NCBI GenBank assembly: GCA_910588795.1
Contig: CAJURI010000002.1
Coordinates: 66,553-130,552 of the forward strand
Reading direction: 5' to 3'
Length of the DNA: 64,000 nt
From: an uncultured Duncaniella sp.
Lineage (GTDB): Bacteria > Bacteroidota > Bacteroidia > Bacteroidales > Muribaculaceae
This document shows, piece by piece, positions 1-8,902 of the stretch. Below the pieces are notes generated by a model. The model made no database searches, had not been told where the DNA came from, and worked only from the letters and a program-made list of their open reading frames with translations. How positions within the stretch are numbered: the first letter of the stretch is position 1; each line of letters starts with the position of its first letter. Position numbers and translations under genes: made by a program.

Positions 1-470
1 ATGCTGACGGCAAGCGTACTTTTGTGCTCACACTTCAGGCTCGCGAGCAGCATATCCGTCGCGAGAAGGCTACATCCAATATTTGTTCCAATCAGGGGCT
101 TATGGCTCTGTATGCGGCTGTGTATCTGTCGCTCATGGGGCCGGAGGGATTGCGTGAAGTGAACGAGATATCTTGTGCGCGTACCCATTATCTTGCTCGC
201 AAGCTTGAGGAGACAGGCCTGTTTGAGACTATGTTCCCGTCACGTCCTTATCTTAATGAGGTGGCTATGCGGTATAAAGGCACTGTGGATCTTGATATCC
301 TGTTACAGACACTTTGTGTGGATTACGGGATGCTCGCCGGAGTGCAGACTGATGATGATTGTGTGGTGCTTTGTGCTACCGAGAAACGCACTATGGATGA
401 GATAGACACACTTGCCGAAGCTTTTGTCTCTGCTCATAATGATCTAAAAGACATCAACTCACAAAACTGA
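1..470 (+). CDS. gcvPA: Glycine dehydrogenase (decarboxylating) subunit 1, C-terminal part
   Basis: This is the C-terminal piece of the alpha half of the split glycine cleavage P-protein, which decarboxylates glycine with PLP and passes the aminomethyl group to lipoyl-GcvH. The reading frame is already open at base 3 and reads ADGKRTFVLTLQAREQHIRR, a conserved stretch of this family, so the gene runs in from beyond the left edge. A GTG at 24 is therefore not the start. About 155 residues are visible of an expected 440 or so. The stop lies 7 bases before gcvPB, so the two halves are co-transcribed, as is usual where the P-protein is split. Other gcv genes are probably upstream but cannot be seen. 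Confidence 0.93.
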   Translation, partial: ADGKRTFVLTLQAREQHIRREKATSNICSNQGLMALYAAVYLSLMGPEGLREVNEISCARTHYLARKLEETGLFETMFPSRPYLNEVAMRYKGTVDLDILLQTLCVDYGMLAGVQTDDDCVVLCATEKRTMDEIDTLAEAFVSAHNDLKDINSQN

Positions 471-477
471 TACCGCC

Positions 478-1953
478 ATGAACAGAGAATTATATGGAAA
501 TGTGATATTTGATCTTTCCAAGCCAGGACGTCGCGGCTATTACCTGTCACCGGCAGGATGTGAGGACGCTCTCTCTTCGATACCCTCTGACCTTATGCGT
601 AAGCGTCAGTTGCGTCTTCCTGAGGTCGACGAGCCTACAGTCGTGCGCCATTACACGAATATGTCCACCAATAATTTCGGTGTGGATACCGGCTTCTATC
701 CGCTTGGGTCATGTACGATGAAGTACAACCCTAAGATTAATGAGGAGATGTCGTCATTGAGAGAATTTGCCGGTCTGCATCCGTTCCAGCCCATATTTTC
801 GGTACAGGGTGCGCTGAAGGCTTATCATGAGTTGCAGGGCCTTCTGTCGGAGATCGGCGGAATGTCGGAATTTACTCTTAATCCGTATGCAGGTGCACAG
901 GGAGAGCTTACCGGCCTTATGGTCATACGTGCTTATCATGACAGCCGCGGTGACAAAGCCAGAGTCAAGGTTATAGTCCCTGATTCAGCCCACGGGACCA
1001 ATCCTGCGTCAGCTGCTGTGGCCGGCCTGCAGGTCCTGCAGGTGAAGTCGCTTCCTGACGGGACCGTCGATGTGGATGCCTTGCGTCCGTTGCTTGACGA
1101 GACTGTCGCCGCAGTCATGATGACCAATCCCAACACAGTAGGTATATTCGAGCATAATATTCCTGAGATTGCCGAGATGGTGCACGCGTGTGGCGCACTT
1201 ATGTATTATGATGGTGCAAACCTCAATCCAATGCTCGGAATAGCACGTCCGGGGGATATGGGATTTGATGTCATGCATATCAATCTGCACAAGACCTTTT
1301 CGACACCTCACGGCGGAGGCGGTCCCGGATCAGGTCCGGTGGGCGTACGCGCCGGTCTTGAGGAATTCCTGCCGAACCCGCGTGTAAAGGTCGCCGAGCA
1401 TGAGGGGCAGAAGATATATTACATAACCGATGAGGAGACAGCCCTTGGCAGAGTGTCCTCCTGGCTTGGTAATTTTGCTGTCGAGCTCAGGGCTCTCGCC
1501 TATATACTTTCGCTTGGAAGCGAGGGGCTTAAGATGGCCGGACCGCTTGCCACATTGAATGCCAACTATGTCAAGGAGTCACTGCGCGATCTCTATCTGC
1601 TCCCGATCGACCGTGTTTGCAAACATGAGTTTGTATTTGACGGACTGATCGACAAGTCAACGGGGGTCACCACTCTCAATATCGCCAAACGTCTGCTTGA
1701 CCATGGTTTCCATGCTCCTACCATCTATTTCCCGCTTCTGTTCCATGAATCGCTGATGATAGAGCCTACCGAGACGGAAAGCATAGAGACTCTTGACAAG
1801 TTCATATCAGTCATGCGCGACATTGCCCGCGAGGCCCGCGAGACTCCCGATGTTGTAAAGGATGCTCCGCATCTGACTCCGGTACGTAAGCCTGACGACA
1901 CAGCAGCCGCTCTAAATCCTGTAGTGACTTATTTCCAGTTGTCTCAGGCATGA
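478..1953 (+). CDS. gcvPB: Glycine dehydrogenase (decarboxylating) subunit 2
   Basis: Beta half of the split P-protein of the glycine cleavage system, 491 residues, normal for the family. The PLP-binding lysine is visible as Lys272 in NLHKTFSTPHGGGGPGSGP, the signature of this fold. The N-terminal part carries the conserved run GFYPLGSCTMKYNP. The ATG at 478 follows gcvPA by 7 bases. The last codons overlap lpd by 4 bases (ATGA), so translation is probably coupled. It should act as a heterotetramer with GcvPA in the cytoplasm. No anomalies are seen. Confidence 0.96.
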   Translation: MNRELYGNVIFDLSKPGRRGYYLSPAGCEDALSSIPSDLMRKRQLRLPEVDEPTVVRHYTNMSTNNFGVDTGFYPLGSCTMKYNPKINEEMSSLREFAGLHPFQPIFSVQGALKAYHELQGLLSEIGGMSEFTLNPYAGAQGELTGLMVIRAYHDSRGDKARVKVIVPDSAHGTNPASAAVAGLQVLQVKSLPDGTVDVDALRPLLDETVAAVMMTNPNTVGIFEHNIPEIAEMVHACGALMYYDGANLNPMLGIARPGDMGFDVMHINLHKTFSTPHGGGGPGSGPVGVRAGLEEFLPNPRVKVAEHEGQKIYYITDEETALGRVSSWLGNFAVELRALAYILSLGSEGLKMAGPLATLNANYVKESLRDLYLLPIDRVCKHEFVFDGLIDKSTGVTTLNIAKRLLDHGFHAPTIYFPLLFHESLMIEPTETESIETLDKFISVMRDIAREARETPDVVKDAPHLTPVRKPDDTAAALNPVVTYFQLSQA

Positions 1954-3290
1954 CGCATGAACTTATTATAATAGGTGCGGGGCCCGGCGGTTATGAGACC
2001 GCTGTGGCTGCCGCTTCCTCCGGTGTAAAAGTCGCTCTTATAGAGCGTGATCATCTCGGGGGTACATGTCTCAACCGTGGCTGCATCCCGACAAAAGCTC
2101 TATGCAGGAGTGCGGAAGTGGCGTTAACAGTACGCGAGGCCGAAAATTTCGGCGTAGCAATTCCCGATGGCGGTATAAATATCGATTATAGTGCGGTGGC
2201 ACGCCGCAAGGACTCTGTGGTTGCCCAACTACGAGAGGGTGTGGCGGAACTCCTGAAGGGTGTTGACGTTATAACCGGCGAGGCCCGTTTTGTGTCGCCG
2301 GGCGAGATAGAGGTCAACGGGGAGATATATACTGCGCCGCGTATCATCATAGCCACAGGCTCGCGTCCGGCGTTATTGCCTGTCCCCGGAGCGGAACTTG
2401 CCATGACGAGCGACGATTTCCTTTCACTCGAATCGCTTCCCGCCTCGGTCGCCATTATTGGAGCCGGTGTGATAGGTCTGGAGTTTGCTTCGATTCTAAA
2501 TGCGTTTGGAGTCGATGTGACTGTGATAGAGTATTGCAAGGAGGTGTTGCCCCCGTTTGATGCGGAGGTCGCCAAACGTCTGCGCATGTCGCTTAAGCGA
2601 AGAGGTATAAATATACTTACTGACACTCAAGTGACCGAAGTCGCTCCTGGTATGACGGTGAAATGTCTTGCCAAAGGTAAGGAGAAGGCTGTCGTGGCTG
2701 AAGCCGTGCTTATGGCCGTAGGCCGCCGTCCTGTCATACCTGCCGGTCTCGAACAGGCCGGTGTCAGGATCAATCGCGGTGCCATAGTGGTTAATGATGC
2801 CATGGAGGTAGAGTGGGAGAGTGGTCATGCTCCCAAGGATGTGACAGTCTATGCGATAGGTGATGTCAACGGGCGTTGTATGCTTGCCCATGCGGCATCG
2901 GCCCAAGGTGAGATAGTGCTTGGCCATGACATGAATCTTGATGTGATCCCTTCGGCTGTGTTCACTATTCCCGAATGTGCCATGGTGGGATTGACCGAAG
3001 AACAATGCAAGGCAAAAGGTATCGACATCAGGATAGGAAGATCCACCTTCAGGTCCAATGGCAAGGCCGTGGCAATGGGTGAGACCGACGGAATGGTTAA
3101 GATAATAACCGATGCTGTGACCGGATGTATCCTCGGATGCCATATATGTGGCCCTCATGCTGCTGATCTTGTCACTGAGGCTGCACTTGCCATGTCGGCA
3201 TCGCTGCCTGCCTCGGCTGTGTATGATACCGTGCATGCGCATCCTACACTTTCAGAGACTCTTCGTGCGGCCTTGGTTCGTGCTGAATGA
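1950..3290 (+). CDS. lpdA: Dihydrolipoyl dehydrogenase (L-protein)
   Basis: FAD- and NAD-dependent disulfide oxidoreductase that reoxidises the dihydrolipoyl arm of GcvH. It has 446 residues, slightly short for the family. The FAD-binding GAGPGG lies at residues 9-14 and the redox disulfide pair is Cys40/Cys45 in GGTCLNRGCIPTK. A second dinucleotide motif GAGVIGLEF sits mid-protein, followed by YAIGDVNG for FAD. The catalytic His-Glu motif HAHPTLSE is near residue 430. The start overlaps the stop of gcvPB, so this copy is most likely dedicated to glycine cleavage rather than to a 2-oxoacid dehydrogenase; that dedication is inferred from position only. Confidence 0.95.
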   Translation: MTHELIIIGAGPGGYETAVAAASSGVKVALIERDHLGGTCLNRGCIPTKALCRSAEVALTVREAENFGVAIPDGGINIDYSAVARRKDSVVAQLREGVAELLKGVDVITGEARFVSPGEIEVNGEIYTAPRIIIATGSRPALLPVPGAELAMTSDDFLSLESLPASVAIIGAGVIGLEFASILNAFGVDVTVIEYCKEVLPPFDAEVAKRLRMSLKRRGINILTDTQVTEVAPGMTVKCLAKGKEKAVVAEAVLMAVGRRPVIPAGLEQAGVRINRGAIVVNDAMEVEWESGHAPKDVTVYAIGDVNGRCMLAHAASAQGEIVLGHDMNLDVIPSAVFTIPECAMVGLTEEQCKAKGIDIRIGRSTFRSNGKAVAMGETDGMVKIITDAVTGCILGCHICGPHAADLVTEAALAMSASLPASAVYDTVHAHPTLSETLRAALVRAE

Positions 3291-3325
3291 AGTCGGTATT
3301 ATAATGTGAGATTCAAAGTCGAAGT

Positions 3326-4129
3326 ATGGAAGACATATCTGTCCAATCGTTGGTTGTAGCCTTGTTGATGACCGTGATTGCGGGAATGGGCACAGGGATA
3401 GGAGTATTTCTGTCAGTGCTCCCGCAGGCAAGAGAAGGCCGTTTTCTGGCGGGTGCTCTCGGCTTTTCAGCCGGGGTCATGCTGTATGTCTCCTTTCTTG
3501 ATCTCATGCCTCAGGCTATGTCTGACATGGCGGGAGTTTATGATCCGCATTATGCCGAGCTGTATTCCATCATAGCATTTTTCTGTGGAGTCATTCTTAT
3601 AGCTGTGATAGACTTCCTTGTCCCGGAGAATGATAATCCGCATGAGTATAATCATGTCGAGGTAGTTCCGACCAAGACCACAGGTAAGGGTCGTGCAGGG
3701 CTAATGCTTGCGCTTGCCATAGGAATTCATAATTTTCCGGAAGGAATGGCCACTTTTGTGTCGGCACTTGATGGTGCTACGGTGGCTGTCCCTATAGTCA
3801 TTGCCATAATGCTGCATAACATTCCGGAGGGGATAGCTGTTGCGGTCCCGGTCTATAATGCTACGGGCAGTCATCGCAAGGCATTGGTGTGGAGCGTGCT
3901 TTCAGGATTTGCCGAACCTCTGGGTGCTGTAGCAGGCATGTTGTTTTTGGTCAATGTGTGGAGCCCTGTTATCAATGCCTTACTTCTTGCCGCTGTTGCG
4001 GGGGTGATGGTGTATATAGCTATCGACGAGCTGCTTCCCGGGGCAGAGAGCTATGGGCATCATCATGTCACCATAATATGTGTGATCCTCGGCATGATGC
4101 TTATGGCGGCTTCTATGCTTATGATATAG
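3326..4129 (+). CDS. zupT: ZIP-family metal transporter, ZupT-like
   Basis: Inner-membrane divalent metal importer, probably for zinc and possibly iron or manganese, of 267 residues. About eight hydrophobic segments are present. The two metal-site motifs of ZIP proteins are visible in consecutive helices: HNFPEG near residues 134-139 and HNIPEG near 163-168. Between the third and fourth helices is a short polar loop (PENDNPHEYNHVEV) rich in acidic residues and histidine, as is typical. It starts 35 bases after lpd, so it may be read through from the glycine cleavage operon, although there is no functional link. A hairpin terminator follows. Confidence 0.92.
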   Translation: MEDISVQSLVVALLMTVIAGMGTGIGVFLSVLPQAREGRFLAGALGFSAGVMLYVSFLDLMPQAMSDMAGVYDPHYAELYSIIAFFCGVILIAVIDFLVPENDNPHEYNHVEVVPTKTTGKGRAGLMLALAIGIHNFPEGMATFVSALDGATVAVPIVIAIMLHNIPEGIAVAVPVYNATGSHRKALVWSVLSGFAEPLGAVAGMLFLVNVWSPVINALLLAAVAGVMVYIAIDELLPGAESYGHHHVTIICVILGMMLMAASMLMI

Positions 4130-4172
4130 CATGGCCCGGATAGGGAATGTGCTTTGGCTCTTATAAAATAAG

Positions 4173-4215
4173 GACCGCGCTCCGGAAGAGAGTTGAAAAC
4201 TTCCGGAGCGCGGTC
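4173..4215. terminator. Bidirectional terminator hairpin
   Basis: A perfect 16-base-pair, GC-rich inverted repeat (4173-4188 with 4200-4215) and an 11-base loop lie between the convergent zupT (+) and the 78-residue gene (-). The flanks are A/T-rich on both sides without a long U-run. Confidence 0.8.
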
Positions 4216-4233
4216 TAAGTTATATTATGGTCT

Positions 4234-4470
4234 TTATTGCTTTGCGTAATTTAGCACGGTGGGGCTTTCCACATCTACGCCATATTCTCTGGCTCGGTTG
4301 AGGATGGCGCGTGCGAGTTTAGGTTTGAGTTCTTCCGGGCAATATCTGAAATAAGCTTCCGCAGCGCGTACGTGGGCTGCGTCCGGCATTGGATATTCCC
4401 TTCGTTCCGGGAGTCCGTAGACACTGTCGGGCAGTTCCTTACGTTCCTCGTATGAAATTCGGTCGCTCAT
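4234..4470 (-). CDS. Small hypothetical protein, DUF6582-like
   Basis: A 78-residue soluble protein with no signal peptide or membrane segment. The start of the protein (YEERKELPDSVYGLPERREY, then PMPDAAHVRAAEAYF) resembles the short domain known as DUF6582, found in small bacterial proteins and near phage head genes; the assignment is from memory of the motif and was not searched. It is rich in charged residues and probably helical at the C-terminus. The ATG is 6 bases after the stop of the upstream outer-membrane barrel gene, so the two are co-transcribed. No function can be assigned. Confidence 0.72.
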   Translation of the reverse strand: MSDRISYEERKELPDSVYGLPERREYPMPDAAHVRAAEAYFRYCPEELKPKLARAILNRAREYGVDVESPTVLNYAKQ

Positions 4471-4476
4471 GGTAAA

Positions 4477-4992
4477 CTAAAGATTTAATCTGAATCCTAC
4501 CTGCAGCAGGCCCTGTGCGCCATAACCGACTTCGCCGAACATGGTTGCAATTCTTGATAATCCTACTTCAGCTCCGAGCGGTGATGCCTGAAATGCGAAG
4601 TAAGTCTTGTTCTTGTGCCAATCGCCTACTGCCATGTGGGTGACATCGACACCTACTCCTGCGTGGGCGTAAAGACGCACTATGGAATTGCGCCAGTAAT
4701 CATATTTGCCATTGAGCATGAATACATGGTAGTATGCGTTGGCATCGTCGACATGTTTGTAGGAGGTGGAGGAGAATGTGTAACTGAGTCCGAGGCTGAA
4801 TGACGGCAGAATCTTGAAATTTACACCTGCGGTGATTGCGCCCCATGCATTGTTGACAGCACCGTAATCATGCATGTCGGAGGCGTCCATCTGTGTGTAA
4901 CCGCCGTATCCGATCTGTAATTGTGCGCGTTGTGCGCTGGCTCCGAAAGCCATGCCTATGACGGCACACATGACAAGTAGGAATTTTTTCAT
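4477..4992 (-). CDS. Small outer-membrane beta-barrel (porin-family) protein
   Basis: A 171-residue exported protein. Residues 1-20 form a clear signal peptide (MKKFLLVMCAVIGMAFGASA, cleavage before QRAQ). The rest alternates polar and aromatic residues in short strands (GYGGYT, SFSLGLSYTFSST, IVRLYAHAGVGVDV) and ends in GFRLNL, which suggests an eight-stranded barrel of the OmpW/OmpX size class. Glycine-rich turns and aromatic girdle residues fit. It heads a two-gene unit with the 78-residue protein. The ligand or role is unknown. No TAnnTTTG promoter was found in the 79-base gap upstream, so transcription may continue from the LptD-like gene. Confidence 0.8.
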   Translation of the reverse strand: MKKFLLVMCAVIGMAFGASAQRAQLQIGYGGYTQMDASDMHDYGAVNNAWGAITAGVNFKILPSFSLGLSYTFSSTSYKHVDDANAYYHVFMLNGKYDYWRNSIVRLYAHAGVGVDVTHMAVGDWHKNKTYFAFQASPLGAEVGLSRIATMFGEVGYGAQGLLQVGFRLNL

Positions 4993-5071
4993 AACTAAAT
5001 AGTTTTTTAGTTCAAAATGAGAATTTCAACTAATAAACACTAAAAGTTTTGAAATAGTTCACTGCATTGTG

Positions 5072-8053
5072 TCACCAGCGTACACCGTTGCTCATAGAAG
5101 ATCTCTTGTCGTACTTGAGGTCGGCAAGCAGGGATGACTTGACTGAGATGTGGAAATTATAGCTTTTGTAGGGTCCCACAGGCACGAAGCTTGCACGCAT
5201 GGTGAAGCAGTGCATGTCTCGCGATATATTACAGTTCATGTAGGCGATCTTGTGCCGGTCAAAGTTATAGCTTGCCGAGAATCCGAAATTCCAGTTGGAT
5301 GTGGGACGTATATTGCCTGATACCGATAGATTCTGGGTGATCTTGCCCTTGTATTCGAGTTTCTGATAATCGAAATCGCCGTATCCGTAATTGACAGAAT
5401 AGTTGAATGTAAGGTTCCAGGGCACATTCCATGCCATGTAACCGTTTTCTCCTATCTGTATTCCGTTTTTCTTTTTGTCGTTGCGTCGCGGCCCTCCCTG
5501 CTGTGGCGACATGTCATCATCCGTGGGTGTGTCGGCCGGAGTATTGTTGTCGGTCTTTTTATTTTTGTCCTTGTCATCTTTGCCGCCTCCAAACCATTTT
5601 TTGAATGTGTCGTTGTTGAAGGTGTAGCTGAATGATGTTCCGGTGCTCATGAGTTTTCCCCATCCTTTTCCCTGTGATATGCGCAGTTTGTTCACTCGCA
5701 CCGGATTGCCTGATGAGTTTAGTGCGTAGGTGTACACATCCCATGTGGCGGAAAGGTTAAGATTGAAGTTTTTCATAAGCCTCAGCATCATGGACGTGTT
5801 GAGGTTGGACCATTTCATGGAGTCGGCTGCGAAGTTGTAGCTCTGTGAAAGAGTCAGGTTCTCTATGAGTGATATTTTTCTTTCGCCGATGGAGTCATTG
5901 TCATCGCGCACTTTCATCTCAAGGTTGTTGGCAAGAGAGAATGAAACCGATCCGGTCTTGCCACGCCCCGGGACGCCAAACAGGCTGTTGGGAAACATGG
6001 AGTATTCCTTTTTCTGCAGCCGGCCCTGGGTGTCGGTGTACTGGTAGGAACCATAATATCCGAAAAACGGCGATGCAAAGTCGGGAGACCCGGTGAATGA
6101 TATTGTAGGGGTTATCACGTGGCGTATCATCTTCACCTTGTTTCCTAAGAATGGAAGAGGCTGGAAGAAGCCGTAAATCTTGGTGTCAAGCGATACGGAT
6201 CCCTGAAAATCCCATACATTGTAGAAACTGTAGGTGGTGTCGAGCTTTTCATTGCCTGCCACAGGATCCCATTCGCGGCGCACCTTAGTTGTGTACATTC
6301 GGTCGTCAAATCGCAGTGACGGGGTTATGTTGATGTATTTGAACACATTGAATGTCGCTGACACAGGTATGGAGTGCTTCATGCCGTTACGCCAGTCCTT
6401 TATAAGGCTTTTCTTGAAGAAGACATCCTGCTTCGCAGTCAGTGAGTTGTTGAATTGCCCCGAATAGGATATCTTGATTTTTTCGTACCATTTCTCGTCG
6501 CCTACAGCTTTTTTCCGCTTAAACGGGTAGGTCTGTGACATGGTGAGCGTGAAATTGGGGAACGATACGGCGAGTGTCGAGTCCTGTGATCTCTGCGACA
6601 CATTGGCCGTGGTTGAAAGTGACCATTTCGAGTTGGGGAACCGATAGGTCATGTTGATTGTGGAGCTCTTGGTGTTCTCGGTAAACGCGCTTGAGTAGTA
6701 GGAGTTGAGGTCGTTGCGTGTGTATCCGCTTGTGGTGAAGTTCACGCTTGCCGACAGGCTCATGTTGGGGTTGGCTTTTGAATCCTGAGAGTGGCTCCAG
6801 AGTATCTGGAAGTTGGTTGACTTAGAGTAGTCAGGCATTCCCTTGTCGCCCGTGATTGTCTTCAGGTAGGATATGTTGAAGTTTCCTGAGTATTTGTATC
6901 GTTTCAGGTAGGCTGACTGTGCGCGCAGGCCCCATGAGCCGAGAGTATATATCTCACCGGTGAGCGCGAGGTCCATATTCTGGCTTATGGCGAAGTAATA
7001 TCCGCCGTTGCTCAGGTAGTATCCCCTGTTGTAGTCGTCACCGAATGTGGGAAATATTATACCTGAGGAGTATTTTTCCGAAAACGGGAAGTATCCGAAT
7101 GGCACGGCAAGCGGCAGTGGCAATCCGGCAAGCACCATATAAGCCGGTCCTGTCACTGCATCCTTTCCCGGTCGCACTTTTGCTTTTGTGAGTTGCATGT
7201 AGAAGTGCGGGCATTCGTGGTCATCACAGGTGGTGTAACGTGCGTTCTGCACGTATATGGTGTTCTCATCGATTTTCTTAGACTGTCCTCCTGTAAGATA
7301 TCCTTCACCTTGCTGGGTTATGACGTCGGTGATGAAGCCTTTTTCAGTCTTGAAGTTGTACCTCATGGTCTTGGCTTCGTAGGATGTCCCGTTGTCGTCG
7401 AATATAGGGTTGCCTTTTATCTCGCCTACGGAGTCAGGTGTGCCAACCGCATACACGGTGGTTGAGTCCATGTCCATCTGTATCTCATTGGCATCAAGCT
7501 TTATGTTGCCGTAGGTGACTTGTCCGTCTCCGTACATGTAGGCTTTGTTCCTGCCTATCATTACCATGGAGTCCTTGGCGGAAAAGTCGACAGGGTTGTC
7601 AAGATCGACTTTTGTTCGTACTATTTTGGTGGTGTCGTTTTTACCGGCAAGGATGCGTGTCCTGCTGAGACGCGGACGGCGGGTGGAGTCGGACGATGTC
7701 ACTGAATGTCTCTGAAGCAGAGAGCGAGGTGTAGCGGTCAATGAGTCAGCCGGAATGGAATCTTGGAGCATGCTTGCTGAATCGGCCGGAATGGAATCGG
7801 GAAGTATGACTGCTGGGACAGCCGTAACAGAGTCATGGGGCATGGATGTCATTTTGGCCGGCTCTGCTGTCGGTGCGTTGGTGTTAGTCATTTCAACGAT
7901 GCTGTCTATGGCGGCTATGGCTGAGTCGTTCAAAGATGACTCTCCGGCGGTGCGCGGAAGCGTCGCGTCACCGGTGCCTGGCCTGGAAAATGCGCCTACC
8001 GAGAGTGCGCATAGCAGCACTATTATGATAATATATGGTTGAGTATGCCTCAA
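5072..8053 (-). CDS. lptD: LptD-like LPS assembly outer-membrane protein
   Basis: Putative lipopolysaccharide transport barrel that would insert LPS into the outer leaflet with an LptE partner. It has 993 residues. A signal sequence (residues 1-22) is followed by a Ser/Thr/Asp/Pro-rich linker to about residue 135. Next comes an OstA-type periplasmic region (AYMYGDGQVTYGNIKLDANEIQMD), with cysteines in YTTCDDHECPHFY, and a long barrel of aromatic beta strands. A lysine/aspartate-rich loop interrupts the barrel near residues 820-862. Translation begins at a TTG (8053); a stop lies nine codons upstream and no ATG lies nearby. A well-placed promoter is found at 8119-8150. The family assignment is firm; LptD identity rests on the OstA-plus-barrel architecture. 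Confidence 0.85.
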   Translation of the reverse strand: MRHTQPYIIIIVLLCALSVGAFSRPGTGDATLPRTAGESSLNDSAIAAIDSIVEMTNTNAPTAEPAKMTSMPHDSVTAVPAVILPDSIPADSASMLQDSIPADSLTATPRSLLQRHSVTSSDSTRRPRLSRTRILAGKNDTTKIVRTKVDLDNPVDFSAKDSMVMIGRNKAYMYGDGQVTYGNIKLDANEIQMDMDSTTVYAVGTPDSVGEIKGNPIFDDNGTSYEAKTMRYNFKTEKGFITDVITQQGEGYLTGGQSKKIDENTIYVQNARYTTCDDHECPHFYMQLTKAKVRPGKDAVTGPAYMVLAGLPLPLAVPFGYFPFSEKYSSGIIFPTFGDDYNRGYYLSNGGYYFAISQNMDLALTGEIYTLGSWGLRAQSAYLKRYKYSGNFNISYLKTITGDKGMPDYSKSTNFQILWSHSQDSKANPNMSLSASVNFTTSGYTRNDLNSYYSSAFTENTKSSTINMTYRFPNSKWSLSTTANVSQRSQDSTLAVSFPNFTLTMSQTYPFKRKKAVGDEKWYEKIKISYSGQFNNSLTAKQDVFFKKSLIKDWRNGMKHSIPVSATFNVFKYINITPSLRFDDRMYTTKVRREWDPVAGNEKLDTTYSFYNVWDFQGSVSLDTKIYGFFQPLPFLGNKVKMIRHVITPTISFTGSPDFASPFFGYYGSYQYTDTQGRLQKKEYSMFPNSLFGVPGRGKTGSVSFSLANNLEMKVRDDNDSIGERKISLIENLTLSQSYNFAADSMKWSNLNTSMMLRLMKNFNLNLSATWDVYTYALNSSGNPVRVNKLRISQGKGWGKLMSTGTSFSYTFNNDTFKKWFGGGKDDKDKNKKTDNNTPADTPTDDDMSPQQGGPRRNDKKKNGIQIGENGYMAWNVPWNLTFNYSVNYGYGDFDYQKLEYKGKITQNLSVSGNIRPTSNWNFGFSASYNFDRHKIAYMNCNISRDMHCFTMRASFVPVGPYKSYNFHISVKSSLLADLKYDKRSSMSNGVRW
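7743..7798 (-). repeat. 36-base tandem repeat inside the LptD-like linker
   Basis: Two near-identical 20-base blocks, 7743-7762 and 7779-7798 (two mismatches), are 36 bases apart, exactly 12 codons. They encode the repeated DSIPADS motif of the low-complexity periplasmic linker. Confidence 0.75.
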
Positions 8054-8118
8054 ATGTTTCAGATATATGCCCGAAAGTTAATGGATGAACTATTGCTCGG
8101 GGGGATTGTATTTCTCTG

Positions 8119-8150
8119 CAAAGTTATAATTTTCCCGTCAAATAGCCAAA
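8119..8150 (-). promoter_or_regulatory. Promoter of the LptD-like gene
   Basis: Read on the minus strand, TTTG (8150-8147), a 20-base spacer and TAACTTTG (8126-8119) match the Bacteroides -33/-7 consensus. The transcript should begin near 8112, about 58 bases before the TTG start. Confidence 0.72.
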
Positions 8151-8334
8151 GGGAACCGTGAGCCATCATGATAAAAATAGTGTTAATAAGTATGTGCTTA
8201 TGGAATAATGCCTATGCAAAGATTGGTGAAATCAGCCTTATATGATGCCAAAAAGGGGGCGTGCATGTGCAAAAAAATAAAAATGGGTGTTGTAAAACAT
8301 GTTGATGAAAGAGTGCGAGTGTCGGTTTTTTTAC

Positions 8335-8342
8335 TAATTTTG
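8335..8342 (+). promoter_or_regulatory. -7 element upstream of the Lrp/AsnC gene
   Basis: TAATTTTG fits TAnnTTTG; the expected start of transcription is near 8349, 67 bases before the ATG. No good -33 TTTG is seen at the proper distance. Confidence 0.6.
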
Positions 8343-8415
8343 TGCTGGAATTCTCTCCAAAGATGGATTTAACCAAAGAATTAATTAATACCAAACTCTA
8401 CATCTTAATACACCA

Positions 8416-8886
8416 ATGCCGCGCCAACATTTTGACTCATTGGATATTAAAATCCTTGAAATGCTCTCCAACAATGCTCGCAAGCCTTTCCTGGAGATTG
8501 CACGCGAGACTCATATTTCCGGAGCAGCCATACATCAGCGTATACAGAAACTTACTTCGTCAGGTGTGATTCTTGGTTTCCGGACTGAGATTGATCCTGC
8601 GACTGTGGGATATCAGACATGTGCTTACATTGGATTCATCCTTAACGATCCGACCAAGTTTGATGAGGTGGTAGCTCGTCTCCGCGAGATACCGGAAGTG
8701 GTGGACTGCCACTTCACCACTGGCACATATGATATATTTGCAAGGATATATGCCCGCAATAATGCTCACCTTCTTGATATAATACATAAGAAGCTGAGCC
8801 TCGGCCTCGGACGCACTGAGACTCTGATCTCGTTCAAGGAAGTGTTCAAGCGTCCTGTGCCTATCGTGTCGGAGAACCTTGAATAG
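8416..8886 (+). CDS. Lrp/AsnC-family transcriptional regulator
   Basis: A 156-residue DNA-binding regulator. The N-terminal winged helix-turn-helix (residues about 6-60, DSLDIKILEMLSNNARKPFL followed by EIARETHISGAAIHQRIQKL) is typical of AsnC proteins. The C-terminal RAM ligand-binding domain (about 68-145) includes GTYDIFARIYARN. It would respond to amino acids as an octamer or dimer. It sits 16 bases before mtaB and diverges from the LptD-like gene; neither neighbour identifies its targets. An alternative upstream start in another frame is rejected because the HTH begins right after this ATG. Confidence 0.92.
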   Translation: MPRQHFDSLDIKILEMLSNNARKPFLEIARETHISGAAIHQRIQKLTSSGVILGFRTEIDPATVGYQTCAYIGFILNDPTKFDEVVARLREIPEVVDCHFTTGTYDIFARIYARNNAHLLDIIHKKLSLGLGRTETLISFKEVFKRPVPIVSENLE

Positions 8887-8902
8887 GAAATCACAGTAAA
8901 TC

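Larger units (their letters stand above)
8054..8415. other. Divergent intergenic region between the LptD-like gene and the Lrp gene
   Basis: A 362-base gap holding a minus-strand promoter (8119-8150) and a plus-strand -7 element (8335-8342). Between 8151 and 8330 it is A/T-rich with no credible reading frame, RNA gene or strong hairpin. Confidence 0.7.

Noticed and set aside
2496..3242. A 248-residue open frame on the minus strand inside lpdA
   Set aside because: It is antisense to a gene with complete catalytic motifs and its translation is rich in His, Ser and Arg with no domain.
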